Shown here in pieces: positions 51,512-60,603 of a stretch of 64,000 bases of DNA; positions within the stretch are counted from its first letter, which is position 1; the number at the start of each line of letters is the position of its first letter. The notes beneath the pieces are model-generated. The model was given only the letters and a program-made list of their open reading frames with translations, had not been told where the DNA came from and searched no databases. The translations under genes and the position numbers were made by a program. The stretch is from Coprenecus sp949297365 (GTDB lineage Bacteria > Bacteroidota > Bacteroidia > Bacteroidales > UBA932): positions 124,001 through 188,000 of the forward strand of contig OZ006987.1 of NCBI GenBank assembly GCA_963931055.1, written 5' to 3'.

Positions 51512-52192
51512 ATGGCAAAGAACATCAATAATCCCAATCAGGAGAAAAACGAGAAAGTCGGCGAAGCCGTATCACAGACAGAGGAATTTTTCAAGAAAAA
51601 CGGCAGGAAGTTATCCTATACAGGAGTCGCTCTTATACTCGTAGCCGCGATTATCGTCCTTGTTATCCAGTTCTATTCCAAGCCGATGAAGGCAGAGGCC
51701 GTGGACCAGACATTCACAGCCGAGCAGTATTTCAGGGCAGAGGACTACGACAAGGCACTCAACGGTGACGGAAACGCCCTCGGATTTGCCCAGATTATCG
51801 ATGAATACGGTGCCAAGGCCGGCAAGGCAGTGTATCTCTATGCCGGCATATGCGAGCTCCAGCTCGGCAATGCCCAGGAGGCCATCAGCTATCTCGGCAA
51901 GTACAGGACCAAGGAGCCTGTCATGAAGGGACGCGCACTGGCCTGCACAGGAGATGCCTATTCCATGCTCGAGGACTATGAGACAGCTCTCAGCTACTAT
52001 CTCCAGGCTGCAGAGACCGAGGACAATATCTTCGCCGCCTCATACCTGCTCAAGGCCGGTATCATCTGCGAGGAGCTGGGACGCAACGACGAGGCTCTCG
52101 CCCACTACCGTGTCATCAAGGACAAATATCCGCAGTCCTACGAGGGATATGAGATTGACAAGTACATTTCACGCATAGAAGTCAAGAAGTAA
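51512..52192 (+). CDS. membrane-anchored TPR protein (YfgM-like)
   Basis: The 226-residue protein has a charged N-terminus, one membrane helix at about 36-54 (YTGVALILVAAIIVLVIQFY) and a periplasmic or cytoplasmic part of TPR-like repeats (about 80-215) such as GKAVYLYAGICELQLGNAQEAISYLGKY and YSMLEDYETALSYYLQAA. The layout resembles YfgM of E. coli, an accessory of SecYEG. Which side of the membrane the repeats face cannot be decided. It is first in a run of plus-strand genes leading into yebC. Confidence 0.8.
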   Translation: MAKNINNPNQEKNEKVGEAVSQTEEFFKKNGRKLSYTGVALILVAAIIVLVIQFYSKPMKAEAVDQTFTAEQYFRAEDYDKALNGDGNALGFAQIIDEYGAKAGKAVYLYAGICELQLGNAQEAISYLGKYRTKEPVMKGRALACTGDAYSMLEDYETALSYYLQAAETEDNIFAASYLLKAGIICEELGRNDEALAHYRVIKDKYPQSYEGYEIDKYISRIEVKK

Positions 52193-52200
52193 AGAACAGT

Positions 52201-52935
52201 ATGGGAAGAGCATTCGAATTCAGAAAGGAACGCAAGTTCAAACGCTGGGGCAACATGGCCCGCGTATTCACACGCCTTGGAAAGGAAATAACCATAGCCG
52301 CAAAGGCCGGAGGTCCTGATCCGGACAGCAACCCGCGCCTCAGGACGCTCATCCAGACAGCAAAGAGCGAGAACATGCCCAAAGACAATATCGAAAGGGC
52401 CATCAAGAGAGCTGTCGAGAAGGATCAGGGCGACTATGAAGAGATAGTATACGAGGGCTTCGGTCCCCACGGTATAGCATTCCTGATAGAGACAGCCACA
52501 GACAACAATATGAGAACAGTGGCCAACATACGCAGCTACTTCACAAAAGTCGGAGGAAGCCTCGGCACCCAGGGCTGCGTAAGCTTCATGTTCGACCACA
52601 AGTGCGTCTTCAAGGTTAAGAAGGACGGTCCCGTGGACATGGACGAGCTGGAGCTGGAACTCATAGACTACGGTGTAGACGATGTCTACAAGGACGATGA
52701 GGAAGACCTTATTTATATATACGGGGAGTTCGAGTCTTTCGGCAATATCCAGAAATATCTTGAGGACAACGGCTTCACAATCGTATCCGGAGGTTTTGAG
52801 AGGATTCCGAACGTTCCTCTGAAACAGCTCTCCCAGGAAGAAAAAGAGGGCATCCTGAAGCTCATCGACAAGCTGGAGAACGACGACGACGTCCAGAACG
52901 TATATCACACAATGGCAATGTCTGACGAACAATAA
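52201..52935 (+). CDS. yebC: YebC/PmpR-family transcriptional regulator or translation factor
   Basis: The 244-residue protein has the YebC pattern: RKFKRWGNMARVFTRLGKEITIAAKAGG, NPRLRTLIQTAKSENMPKDNIERAIKRA and YEGFGPHGIAFLIETATDN. YebC proteins act as regulators or assist translation at polyproline stalls. It follows the TPR gene after eight bases and precedes mce. Confidence 0.93.
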   Translation: MGRAFEFRKERKFKRWGNMARVFTRLGKEITIAAKAGGPDPDSNPRLRTLIQTAKSENMPKDNIERAIKRAVEKDQGDYEEIVYEGFGPHGIAFLIETATDNNMRTVANIRSYFTKVGGSLGTQGCVSFMFDHKCVFKVKKDGPVDMDELELELIDYGVDDVYKDDEEDLIYIYGEFESFGNIQKYLEDNGFTIVSGGFERIPNVPLKQLSQEEKEGILKLIDKLENDDDVQNVYHTMAMSDEQ

Positions 52936-52954
52936 CATTTTAATACATAATATT

Positions 52955-53371
52955 ATGGAACTGTCACATATCGAACATCTTGGAATCGCCGTCAAGTCCC
53001 TTGACGAGGCCATTCCCTACTACGAGAACATGTTGGGCCTGAAATGCTACTCTATCGAGGAAGTGCCCGACCAGAAAGTAAGAACAGCTTTCTTCAAGAT
53101 CGGACAGACCAAGCTCGAGCTGCTCGAGAGCACATCTCCCGACGGCACCATCGCCGGCTTCATCGAGAAGAGAGGCGAGGGCATACATCACCTGGCTTTC
53201 AGCGTTAAGGACGGCGTTCAGAACGCACTCAACGAGATGGAGGCCAAGGGCGTAAGACTGATTGACAAGGCTCCCCGCAAAGGTGCGGAGGGACTCAATA
53301 TCGCATTTCTCCATCCCAAGTCCACTCACGGAGTGCTCACAGAGCTGTGCGAGGACCCCAACAACAAGTAA
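52955..53371 (+). CDS. mce: methylmalonyl-CoA epimerase
   Basis: The 138-residue VOC-fold protein has HIEHLGIAVKSLDEAIPYYENMLG at the N-terminus (first metal His) and GIHHLAFSVKD (second His), with LTELCED near the C-terminus as the Glu ligand. It interconverts (2R)- and (2S)-methylmalonyl-CoA in the succinate-propionate pathway. It directly precedes mmdA, whose product needs the (S) isomer. Confidence 0.94.
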   Translation: MELSHIEHLGIAVKSLDEAIPYYENMLGLKCYSIEEVPDQKVRTAFFKIGQTKLELLESTSPDGTIAGFIEKRGEGIHHLAFSVKDGVQNALNEMEAKGVRLIDKAPRKGAEGLNIAFLHPKSTHGVLTELCEDPNNK

Positions 53372-53398
53372 ACAAAACACTAATTAATAGATTAAGTT

Positions 53399-54961
53399 AT
53401 GAGCCAACAGCTTGAACAAGTTAAAGCGCTGATAGAGCTTCGTGAGAAGGCCCGCCTCGGTGGCGGTGAGAAAAGAATCGACTCTCAGCACCAGAAGGGC
53501 AAATACACTGCCCGCGAAAGGATTGCCATGCTCCTGGACGAAGGCAGCTTTGAAGAATTCGATATGTTCGTGACACACCGCTGCACGAACTTCGGCATGA
53601 ACAAGACCACGTTCCTCGGCGACGGTGTCGTTACCGGTTACGGTACTATCGACGGCCGTCTGGTATACGTCTTCGCGCAGGACTTCACTGTATTCGGAGG
53701 TTCTCTTTCCGAGACTCTGGCCCTGAAGATCTGCAAGATTATGGACCAGGCCATGAAGATGGGCGCTCCCGTAATAGGTCTTAACGACTCAGGCGGAGCA
53801 CGTATCCAGGAAGGCGTGAACGCACTCGCCGGATATGCCGAGATCTTCCAGAGGAACATCCTCGCCTCGGGTGTCATTCCCCAGATCTCAGCCATCCTCG
53901 GTCCCTGCGCCGGAGGTGCCGTTTACTCTCCCGCCCTGACCGACTTCAACATCATGGCCAAGGGTACCAGTTACATGTTCCTGACCGGTCCCGCAGTCGT
54001 TAAGTCCGTAACAGGTGAGGTCGTTACACAGGAACAGCTCGGAGGTGCATCCGTACATGCTTCCAAGAGCGGTGTCGCTCACTTCGCAGCCGACTCAGAG
54101 GAAGACGCTATCGCCATCATCCGCAAGCTTCTCTCCTTCATTCCTCAGAACAACATGGAGGAGCCGCCTTACAAGCCCACCGCAGACCCTATCGAGAGAC
54201 TTGAGGACTCCCTCAACTCCATCATACCCGACAGCCCCAACGAGGCTTACGACATGTACAATGTCATCGGCGGCATCGTGGATGACGGAGAGTTCTTCGA
54301 GATCCACAAGGACTACGCCAAGAACATCATCATCGGCTTCGCTCACATGGGCGGCACATCTGTAGGTATCGTGGCCAACCAGCCCAAGTACCTGGCCGGT
54401 GTGCTCGACATCAACTCTTCGAGAAAAGCCGCACGTTTCGTACGTTTTTGCGACGCCTTCAACATCCCCATCGTAACCCTCGTGGACGTTCCCGGCTTCC
54501 TGCCCGGAACACAGCAGGAGTACGGCGGAATCATCGTTCACGGAGCCAAGCTGCTCTACGCTTACGGCGAGGCTACAGTGCCTAAAGTAACCGTGACACT
54601 CCGCAAGTCCTACGGTGGATCACACATCGTGATGAGCTGCAAGCAGCTCCGTGGCGACATCAACTACGCATGGCCTACAGCCAACATTGCCGTGATGGGT
54701 GCCGACGGTGCGGTAGAAGTGCTCTACTCCAAGGAGATCAAGGCCATCGAGGATCCCGAGAAACGCGCAGAGCTCGCAGCCGAGAAGAAGAAAGAGTACA
54801 ACGACCTCTTCTGCAACCCTTACAAAGCAGCCAGCTACGGTTACATCGACGATGTCATCGAGCCCCGCAATACCCGTTTCCGCGTAATCCGCGCCCTTGA
54901 GCAGCTTTCTACAAAGAAGCTTACCAACCCTGCCAAGAAGCACGACAATCTTCCTTTGTAA
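53399..54961 (+). CDS. mmdA: methylmalonyl-CoA decarboxylase alpha subunit (carboxyltransferase)
   Basis: The 520-residue protein is a carboxyltransferase of the acyl-CoA carboxylase family: ARERIAMLLDEGSFEEFDMFVTHR, GSLSETLALKICKIMDQA, GLNDSGGARIQEGVNALAGYAEIF, GPCAGGAVYSPALTDF and the C-terminal PGFLPGTQQEYGGIIVHGAKLLYAY. It transfers the carboxyl group from methylmalonyl-CoA to biotin on the carrier protein. Propionyl-CoA carboxylase is an alternative, but the presence of the beta subunit and OadG makes the sodium-pump decarboxylase the better call. Confidence 0.93.
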   Translation: MSQQLEQVKALIELREKARLGGGEKRIDSQHQKGKYTARERIAMLLDEGSFEEFDMFVTHRCTNFGMNKTTFLGDGVVTGYGTIDGRLVYVFAQDFTVFGGSLSETLALKICKIMDQAMKMGAPVIGLNDSGGARIQEGVNALAGYAEIFQRNILASGVIPQISAILGPCAGGAVYSPALTDFNIMAKGTSYMFLTGPAVVKSVTGEVVTQEQLGGASVHASKSGVAHFAADSEEDAIAIIRKLLSFIPQNNMEEPPYKPTADPIERLEDSLNSIIPDSPNEAYDMYNVIGGIVDDGEFFEIHKDYAKNIIIGFAHMGGTSVGIVANQPKYLAGVLDINSSRKAARFVRFCDAFNIPIVTLVDVPGFLPGTQQEYGGIIVHGAKLLYAYGEATVPKVTVTLRKSYGGSHIVMSCKQLRGDINYAWPTANIAVMGADGAVEVLYSKEIKAIEDPEKRAELAAEKKKEYNDLFCNPYKAASYGYIDDVIEPRNTRFRVIRALEQLSTKKLTNPAKKHDNLPL

Positions 54962-54979
54962 CACATCAAACCGACTGAA

Positions 54980-55909
54980 ATGAACAAACTTAGATTCATA
55001 TTGGTGTCGGGTCTTGCAGTGACTCTGTCCGTGTTCACCCTGAGTGCCCAGAGCCAGAGCGATATGCGTCTCAACGAGCTGCTCATCCACAATGAGACCA
55101 ACTTCGAGGACGACTTCGGCTTCCACAACGGCTGGTTCGAGCTCTTCAATACCTCCTACGGTACGGTGGATATCGGCGGATGCTTCCTGTCCAATGATCC
55201 GGACAACCTGAAGAAATACATCATCCCCAAAGGAGACGTGCTGACCCAGATCAAGCCCCGCCAGCATGTTCTCTTCTGGGCGGACAACAACCCCTACCAC
55301 GGAACCTTCCACATCAATTTCACCCTGGAAGAGTCTGATACTGTTTACTTCGTGGCCAGCGACGGACGTACTGTCATCGACAAGATCGCTATACCCAAGA
55401 ACCTCGGTGTGGACCAGTCCTACGGACGTATCGAGGACGGCATAGGCTCCAACGACGGCAGCGGCGAGGGCTGGGGCATCATGCCGTGGACCTCTCCCAG
55501 CACCAACAACGCAGGAGTGGACGAGGAGACCAAGAGTCAGATAATGGCAAGGGAAGACCCGGGCGGATGGATTCTCACCCTCACCGCCATGCTGGTGGTA
55601 TTCTGCGCCCTTATCATCCTCTGCTTCATCTTCAAGTTCACCGGCCATATCGCTGTAAACAAGCTGAACCGGAAGTCCACAGCAGCCACAGCCGGTAGCG
55701 GAGAGACTGCTGTCAACGTGAAAGAGACCTCAGGAGAGACCTACGCTGCCATCGCCGTAGCCCTCCACCTCTTCCACGAGGAGAGCGAGGCCCATGACAA
55801 CGAGAGCCTGACCATCACCATGAGCCATACCGACAGGAGCTACTCGCCCTGGAGCTCGAAGATTTACACTCTCCGTCAGACCCCCACACTTAAAAAGAAC
55901 CAAAGATAA
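54980..55909 (+). CDS. lamin-tail domain fused to an OadG-type decarboxylase gamma/delta subunit
   Basis: The 309-residue protein has a signal peptide (about 1-23), then a lamin-tail-like domain (about 28-165; MRLNELLIHNETNFEDDFGFHNGWFELFNTS, then FLSNDPDNLKKYIIPKG), one membrane helix at about 195-220 and an OadG-like C-terminal tail (YAAIAVALHLF, ESLTITM, YSPWSSKIYTLRQTP). OadG/MmdC assembles the decarboxylase at the membrane. Ordinary OadG is about 80-110 residues, so the lamin-tail part is an N-terminal addition that would face the periplasm. It sits between mmdA and the biotin carrier gene. Confidence 0.85.
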   Translation: MNKLRFILVSGLAVTLSVFTLSAQSQSDMRLNELLIHNETNFEDDFGFHNGWFELFNTSYGTVDIGGCFLSNDPDNLKKYIIPKGDVLTQIKPRQHVLFWADNNPYHGTFHINFTLEESDTVYFVASDGRTVIDKIAIPKNLGVDQSYGRIEDGIGSNDGSGEGWGIMPWTSPSTNNAGVDEETKSQIMAREDPGGWILTLTAMLVVFCALIILCFIFKFTGHIAVNKLNRKSTAATAGSGETAVNVKETSGETYAAIAVALHLFHEESEAHDNESLTITMSHTDRSYSPWSSKIYTLRQTPTLKKNQR

Positions 55910-55920
55910 TAATACAGACC

Positions 55921-56361
55921 ATGAAAGAATATAAACTCAAAATCAACGGCAATGACTACAATGTGGTCATCAACGACGTACAGGAGTCAGTGGCATCAGT
56001 AGAGGTCAACGGCTCCAACTACAAGGTGGAGTTTGAGAAGCCCATCGTCAAGCCTACTGCCATCAAAGTAGTGAAAACCGCACCTGCAGCACCCGCTGTA
56101 TCGGCTGCCACACCCAAGCCCTCTGCGGCTCCCGCTCCTACAGCCGGCGGCACAACCGTATCCTCACCCCTTCCCGGTGTTATCCTGGATGTGTGCGTGA
56201 AGGAAGGCGACACCGTAAAGAACGGTCAGAAGATCATGGTTCTTGAGGCCATGAAGATGGAGAACGTCATCGAGGCCACTGCCGACGGTGTTATCAAGAG
56301 TATAAAAGTCAACAAAGGCGACTCCGTAATGGAAGGAACGCCCTTAGCTATTATAGGATAG
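55921..56361 (+). CDS. biotin carboxyl carrier protein of the decarboxylase
   Basis: The 146-residue protein has a short N-terminal domain, a Pro/Ala-rich linker (about 55-80; APAAPAVSAATPKPSAAPAP) and a biotinyl domain with VLEAMKMENVIEA, in which Lys112 is the biotinylation site 34 residues from the C-terminus. It carries CO2 between the alpha and beta subunits. It is two bases upstream of the beta-subunit gene. Confidence 0.95.
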   Translation: MKEYKLKINGNDYNVVINDVQESVASVEVNGSNYKVEFEKPIVKPTAIKVVKTAPAAPAVSAATPKPSAAPAPTAGGTTVSSPLPGVILDVCVKEGDTVKNGQKIMVLEAMKMENVIEATADGVIKSIKVNKGDSVMEGTPLAIIG

Positions 56362-56362
56362 T

Positions 56363-57499
56363 ATGATTGGTGAAAATTTAAGACAATTCTGGCAGTATAC
56401 CGGATTTGCGAATTTCGAGTGGACATATCTGCTGATGATCTGCATCGGCTTGATATTCATCTACCTCGCGATCAAGAAGGAGTGGGAGCCCATGCTCCTG
56501 GTTCCTATCGGATTCGGTATCATCATCGGCAACATCCCCCTCTTCCCCGGCCTCTCGGTCGGCATCTATGAGGAAGGCTCTGTGCTGAACATACTCTACT
56601 ATGGTGTGATCAAGGGCTTCTACCCGCCTCTGATCTTCCTCGGAATCGGTGCGATGACCGACTTCTCCGCACTGATCTCCAACCCTAAGCTGCTGCTTAT
56701 CGGAGCCGCAGCCCAGCTGGGTATCTTCGGAGCCTACACCGTGGCTCTCGCCCTGGGATTCTCCCCTGCAGAGGCCGGTGCGATCGGTATCATCGGAGGT
56801 GCTGACGGTCCTACCGCCATCTTCCTCTCCTCGAGACTTGCTCCCGACCTTATGGGCGCCATCGCCGTGTCGGCATATTCGTACATGGCCCTGGTACCTG
56901 TGATCCAGCCTCCTATCATGAAGCTGCTGACCACCAAGAAGGAGAGACTCATCAGGATGAAGCCGCCCCGTCCGGTATCCCCTACAGAGAAGAAGCTCTT
57001 CCCTATCATCGGCTTCCTCGTAACTGCATTCATTGTGCCCTCGGGTATTCCTCTGCTGGGTATGCTCTTCTTCGGTAACCTCCTTAAGGAGAGCGGTGTT
57101 ACCCGCCGTCTGGCCGAGACCGCACGCGGACCGCTGATCGACATCGTGACCATCCTCATCGGTCTGACCGTAGGATGCTCCACCCAGGCCGACAAGTTCC
57201 TGCAGCTGAAGTCAGTGTACATCTTCATCCTCGGAGCGTTCTCCTTCATGGTCGCTACCTTCGGCGGTGTGATGTTCGTGAAGATTTTCAACATCTTCCT
57301 CAAGCCGGGCAACAAGATCAACCCTCTTATCGGAAACGCCGGAGTATCCGCAGTACCGGACTCCGCCCGTGTGTCCCAGCTGGTGGGTCTGCAGTACGAC
57401 AAGACCAACCACCTGCTGATGCACGCCATGGGTCCGAACGTAGCCGGTGTGATCGGTTCAGCTGTCGCCGCAGGTATCCTGCTTGGATTCCTGGGCTAA
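56363..57499 (+). CDS. mmdB: sodium-translocating decarboxylase beta subunit (MmdB/OadB)
   Basis: The 378-residue integral membrane protein has about ten hydrophobic segments. FLGIGAMTDFSALISNPKLLLIGAAAQLGIF contains the conserved Asp of the Na+ channel. GADGPTAIFLSSRLAP and VSAVPDSARVSQL (here GVSAVPDSARVSQLVG) are typical. It decarboxylates carboxybiotin and exports Na+. It ends the operon; a terminator follows at 57526. Confidence 0.95.
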   Translation: MIGENLRQFWQYTGFANFEWTYLLMICIGLIFIYLAIKKEWEPMLLVPIGFGIIIGNIPLFPGLSVGIYEEGSVLNILYYGVIKGFYPPLIFLGIGAMTDFSALISNPKLLLIGAAAQLGIFGAYTVALALGFSPAEAGAIGIIGGADGPTAIFLSSRLAPDLMGAIAVSAYSYMALVPVIQPPIMKLLTTKKERLIRMKPPRPVSPTEKKLFPIIGFLVTAFIVPSGIPLLGMLFFGNLLKESGVTRRLAETARGPLIDIVTILIGLTVGCSTQADKFLQLKSVYIFILGAFSFMVATFGGVMFVKIFNIFLKPGNKINPLIGNAGVSAVPDSARVSQLVGLQYDKTNHLLMHAMGPNVAGVIGSAVAAGILLGFLG

Positions 57500-57525
57500 A
57501 CAGCCTGATAAGATATAATTGTAAT

Positions 57526-57560
57526 AAAAGTGTCATCTTCGGATGGCACTTTTTTGTTTT
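57526..57560 (+). terminator. intrinsic terminator after the decarboxylase operon
   Basis: AAAAGTGTCATC, a TTCG loop and GATGGCACTTTT form a 12-bp stem with one G-U pair, followed by a long T-run. It separates the mmd operon from the V-ATPase operon 54 bases downstream. Confidence 0.92.
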
Positions 57561-57613
57561 ATTTCAATAAAGTTTTTACTAACTTTGAGGAATAAAATAA
57601 ATTATCATACCAT

Positions 57614-58231
57614 ATGCAAAACAAATTGCAAGAACTCACCGACAAGCTCTACAATGAAGGGCTGTCAAAGGGGAAGAAAGAGGCCGAGGATCTCAAGGCC
57701 GCAGCCGTAAAGGAATCCGACAGAATCATAGCAGACGCACGTAAGGAAGCCGGGAGAATCATCGCTGATGCCCGCAAGGAAGCCGAGGAACTTCGGACCA
57801 GGGTTGAGAACGACATCAGGATGGCGTCTTCCCAGACCATCTCCGCCGTGAGGCAGCAGGTTGAGAGCATCATCATCTCCAAGGCCATATCCTCCGGCAT
57901 CAAGGACAGTCTGGAAGATCCGGAACTGGTCAAGTCGCTACTGACAACTGTCGCAAAGGCATTCAATGCCGCTGATGCCGCTCCGGCAGGACTGGAAGCC
58001 GTCCTTCCCGCCTCCATGCAGGAAAGCCTACGGGAATATTTCAAGAAGAATGCCGCTGACGCGATGGACAAGGGCATCGACGTGACTTTCTCCAAGCAGA
58101 TTCAGGGCGGTTTCAAGATAGGCCCCAAGGACGGAGGCTATATGATTAGTTTTGCAGAAGGTGATTTTGAGAATATCCTTACCGAATACCTCAGGCCCAC
58201 TGCAAGGAAACTGTTATTCGGACAGGAATAA
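57614..58231 (+). CDS. V-type ATP synthase subunit E
   Basis: The 205-residue protein has a long charged N-terminal coiled coil (about 1-75, with KEAEDLKAAAVKESDRIIADARKEAGRIIADARKEAEELR) and a compact C-terminal domain ending FAEGDFENILTEYLRPTARKLLFG. Subunit E forms the peripheral stalk. It is the first gene of the operon and its stop overlaps the next start by one base. Confidence 0.87.
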   Translation: MQNKLQELTDKLYNEGLSKGKKEAEDLKAAAVKESDRIIADARKEAGRIIADARKEAEELRTRVENDIRMASSQTISAVRQQVESIIISKAISSGIKDSLEDPELVKSLLTTVAKAFNAADAAPAGLEAVLPASMQESLREYFKKNAADAMDKGIDVTFSKQIQGGFKIGPKDGGYMISFAEGDFENILTEYLRPTARKLLFGQE

Positions 58232-58818
58232 TGAACAACTACCATTACATCATCGCAGGTCTGCCCGAACTGATGCCTGATTTCCGTGCCGACGGATTCT
58301 CCTACAAGGATCTGGAAGCAGCCATAAGGGAACAGCTCTCGGCACGTGACCGCAGACTGGTGGACTGGCTGGATTTCGGGACAGACACATCTCATCTGTC
58401 CGGACATTTCTACCGGGCCGTAACCAGACAGAAGTCCGGCTTTCTCAGGAGCTACTTCGACATGGACCGCAGGATGCGCAATGCCCAGGTGGAGTTCCTC
58501 TCGGCAAGAGACGGGCTGGACTCCTCCAGATACACTGTCGGGGAGACTGAGTCCTACAAGGAAGATTATGAGCTGCAGGCTGTCTTCCAGTGCGCCGACC
58601 TCTATGAGCGGGAGCACCGTCTGGACATGTTCCGATGGCAGAAGATAACCGATATGACTCTCTTCCACTATTTCGACATGGATGTCATCCTGGCCTTTCT
58701 GGCCAAAGGTCTTATCGTGGACAGATGGAGCAGACTCGACAAGGAACGTGGTTCCGCTCTGTTCCGTCAGTACGTGAATGAGGTCAGGGGAACTTTTAAA
58801 GGTGTCAATTTTCAATAA
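58231..58818 (+). CDS. DUF2764 family protein, V-ATPase operon component
   Basis: The 195-residue protein has no membrane segment. It begins MNNYHYIIAGLPELMPDF, and has a helical middle with YKEDYELQAVFQCADLYEREHRLDMFRWQKITD and a tail IVDRWSRLDKERGSALFRQYVNEVRG. DUF2764 genes occur between subunits E and A in Bacteroidetes, spirochaete and chlamydial V-ATPase operons. From its position and helical character it is a candidate for a stalk subunit such as C, which this operon otherwise lacks. That assignment is inference. Confidence 0.8.
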   Translation: MNNYHYIIAGLPELMPDFRADGFSYKDLEAAIREQLSARDRRLVDWLDFGTDTSHLSGHFYRAVTRQKSGFLRSYFDMDRRMRNAQVEFLSARDGLDSSRYTVGETESYKEDYELQAVFQCADLYEREHRLDMFRWQKITDMTLFHYFDMDVILAFLAKGLIVDRWSRLDKERGSALFRQYVNEVRGTFKGVNFQ

Positions 58819-58839
58819 GTCAATAAACATCATCAATAT

Positions 58840-60603
58840 ATGAATCCTAATAGAAAAACTGCAGGAAAGGTTACGGGAGTCATTTCCAACCTTGTCACGG
58901 TAGAGGTGGACGGCCCTGTCTCGCAGAACGAGATATGCTATATCCAGCTCGGAGACGCGAGGCTTATGGCCGAGGTCATCAAGGTGACGGGCAAGAAGGC
59001 ATCCGTACAGGTCTACGAGAGCACCAGAGGCCTGCGTGGCGGTGACAAGGTGGAGTTTCAAGGACACATGCTTGAGGCCACCCTGGGTCCAGGACTGCTC
59101 TCCAGTAACTTCGACGGGTTGCAGAACAACCTGGCCACTATGGAAGGTGTCTTTCTCAAACGCGGAGAATACACCGCTCCCATCGACGTGAACAAGGAAT
59201 GGGACTTCACCCCTATAGCCAAAGCCGGCGACGAAGTACGTGCCGCTGACTGGCTCGGAGAGGTCAAGGAAGGCTGGCTGCCTCACAAGATAATGGTGCC
59301 TTTCTCCTTTGAAGGGACCTACAGGGTAAAGTCCGTGGTACCCGCCGGGACATACCGGGCAAAGGACACTGTCGCGGTCCTCACCGATGAGTCAGGTGAG
59401 GAGCACAGCGTATCCATGATACAGAAATGGCCGGTGAAAGTGGCCATCAATGCATATAAGGAAAAACCGCGTCCTTGGCGCGTGATGGAGACCGGAGTGA
59501 GGTGCATCGACACCTTCAATCCGATTGCCGAGGGTGGTACCGGGTTTATCCCCGGTCCGTTCGGATGCGGCAAGACAGTGCTCCAGCACGCCATAGCCAA
59601 GCAGGGCGAGGCCGACGTGATAGTCATGGCGGCCTGCGGTGAGCGTGCCAACGAGGTGGTGGAGATATTCACCGAGTTCCCGGAGCTGGTGGACCCGCGT
59701 ACCGGACGCTCGCTGATGGAGAGGACCACCATCGTCTGCAACACATCCAACATGCCCGTCGCCGCACGTGAAGCCTCAGTCTACACTGCCATGACCATCT
59801 GCGAGTACTACCGTTCGATGGGGCTGAAGGTGCTCCTGCTGGCCGACTCCACGTCACGCTGGGCACAGGCCCTCAGGGAGATGAGCAACCGTATGGAAGA
59901 GCTTCCAGGTGCCGACGCATTCCCCGTGGACCTCTCGTCTACCATCTCCAATTTCTATGCACGCGCCGGAGCAGTGACGCTCAACAACGGACAGACCGGC
60001 TCAGTCACATTCATCGGAACTGTATCCCCCGCCGGAGGTAACCTCAAGGAGCCTGTCACAGAGTCCACCAAGAAAGCCGCCAGATGCTTCTACGCCCTGT
60101 CGCAGAACCGCGCCGACAAGAAACGCTACCCGGCGGTAGACCCGATTGACTCCTACTCCAAATATCTCGAATACCCGGAGATAGTCTCCTTCCTCAACGA
60201 GAAGGTGGCTCCAGGATGGGTGGACATGGTGATGAAAGCCAAGACTCTTGTACTCAGAGGAAAGGAGGCTTTCGAGCAGATCAACATCCTCGGTGACGAC
60301 GGAGTGCCCGTAAGTTATCACGAGCGTTACTGGAAGTCCGAGCTGATAGACTTCATCATCCTGCAGCAGGACGCATTCGACCGCATCGATGCGTCATCAC
60401 CTCTCGAGAGGCAGAAGTTCATGCTGACCAAGGTACTGGAAGTCTGCGACGTGGAGCACGACTTCGAGACATTCGAGGAATGCTCGGCATGGTACAAGGA
60501 AGTCATCAACATTTTCCGTCAGATGAACTATTCCGAGTTCAAGAGTGAGGAATTCAACAAATATCTCGAACAGATCAATAAATTCATGAGCCATGACAAA
60601 TAG
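58840..60603 (+). CDS. atpA: V-type ATP synthase subunit A (catalytic)
   Basis: The 587-residue catalytic subunit has the N-terminal beta-barrel, the non-homologous insertion, the P-loop GPFGCGKTV near residues 237-245 (Cys where Ser or Ala is common), Walker B in KVLLLADSTSRWAQALREMSNR and TVSPAGGNLKEPVTESTKK. It hydrolyses or makes ATP. Its 3' end overlaps the subunit B gene by 11 bases. Length is typical of the family. Confidence 0.96.
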   Translation: MNPNRKTAGKVTGVISNLVTVEVDGPVSQNEICYIQLGDARLMAEVIKVTGKKASVQVYESTRGLRGGDKVEFQGHMLEATLGPGLLSSNFDGLQNNLATMEGVFLKRGEYTAPIDVNKEWDFTPIAKAGDEVRAADWLGEVKEGWLPHKIMVPFSFEGTYRVKSVVPAGTYRAKDTVAVLTDESGEEHSVSMIQKWPVKVAINAYKEKPRPWRVMETGVRCIDTFNPIAEGGTGFIPGPFGCGKTVLQHAIAKQGEADVIVMAACGERANEVVEIFTEFPELVDPRTGRSLMERTTIVCNTSNMPVAAREASVYTAMTICEYYRSMGLKVLLLADSTSRWAQALREMSNRMEELPGADAFPVDLSSTISNFYARAGAVTLNNGQTGSVTFIGTVSPAGGNLKEPVTESTKKAARCFYALSQNRADKKRYPAVDPIDSYSKYLEYPEIVSFLNEKVAPGWVDMVMKAKTLVLRGKEAFEQINILGDDGVPVSYHERYWKSELIDFIILQQDAFDRIDASSPLERQKFMLTKVLEVCDVEHDFETFEECSAWYKEVINIFRQMNYSEFKSEEFNKYLEQINKFMSHDK

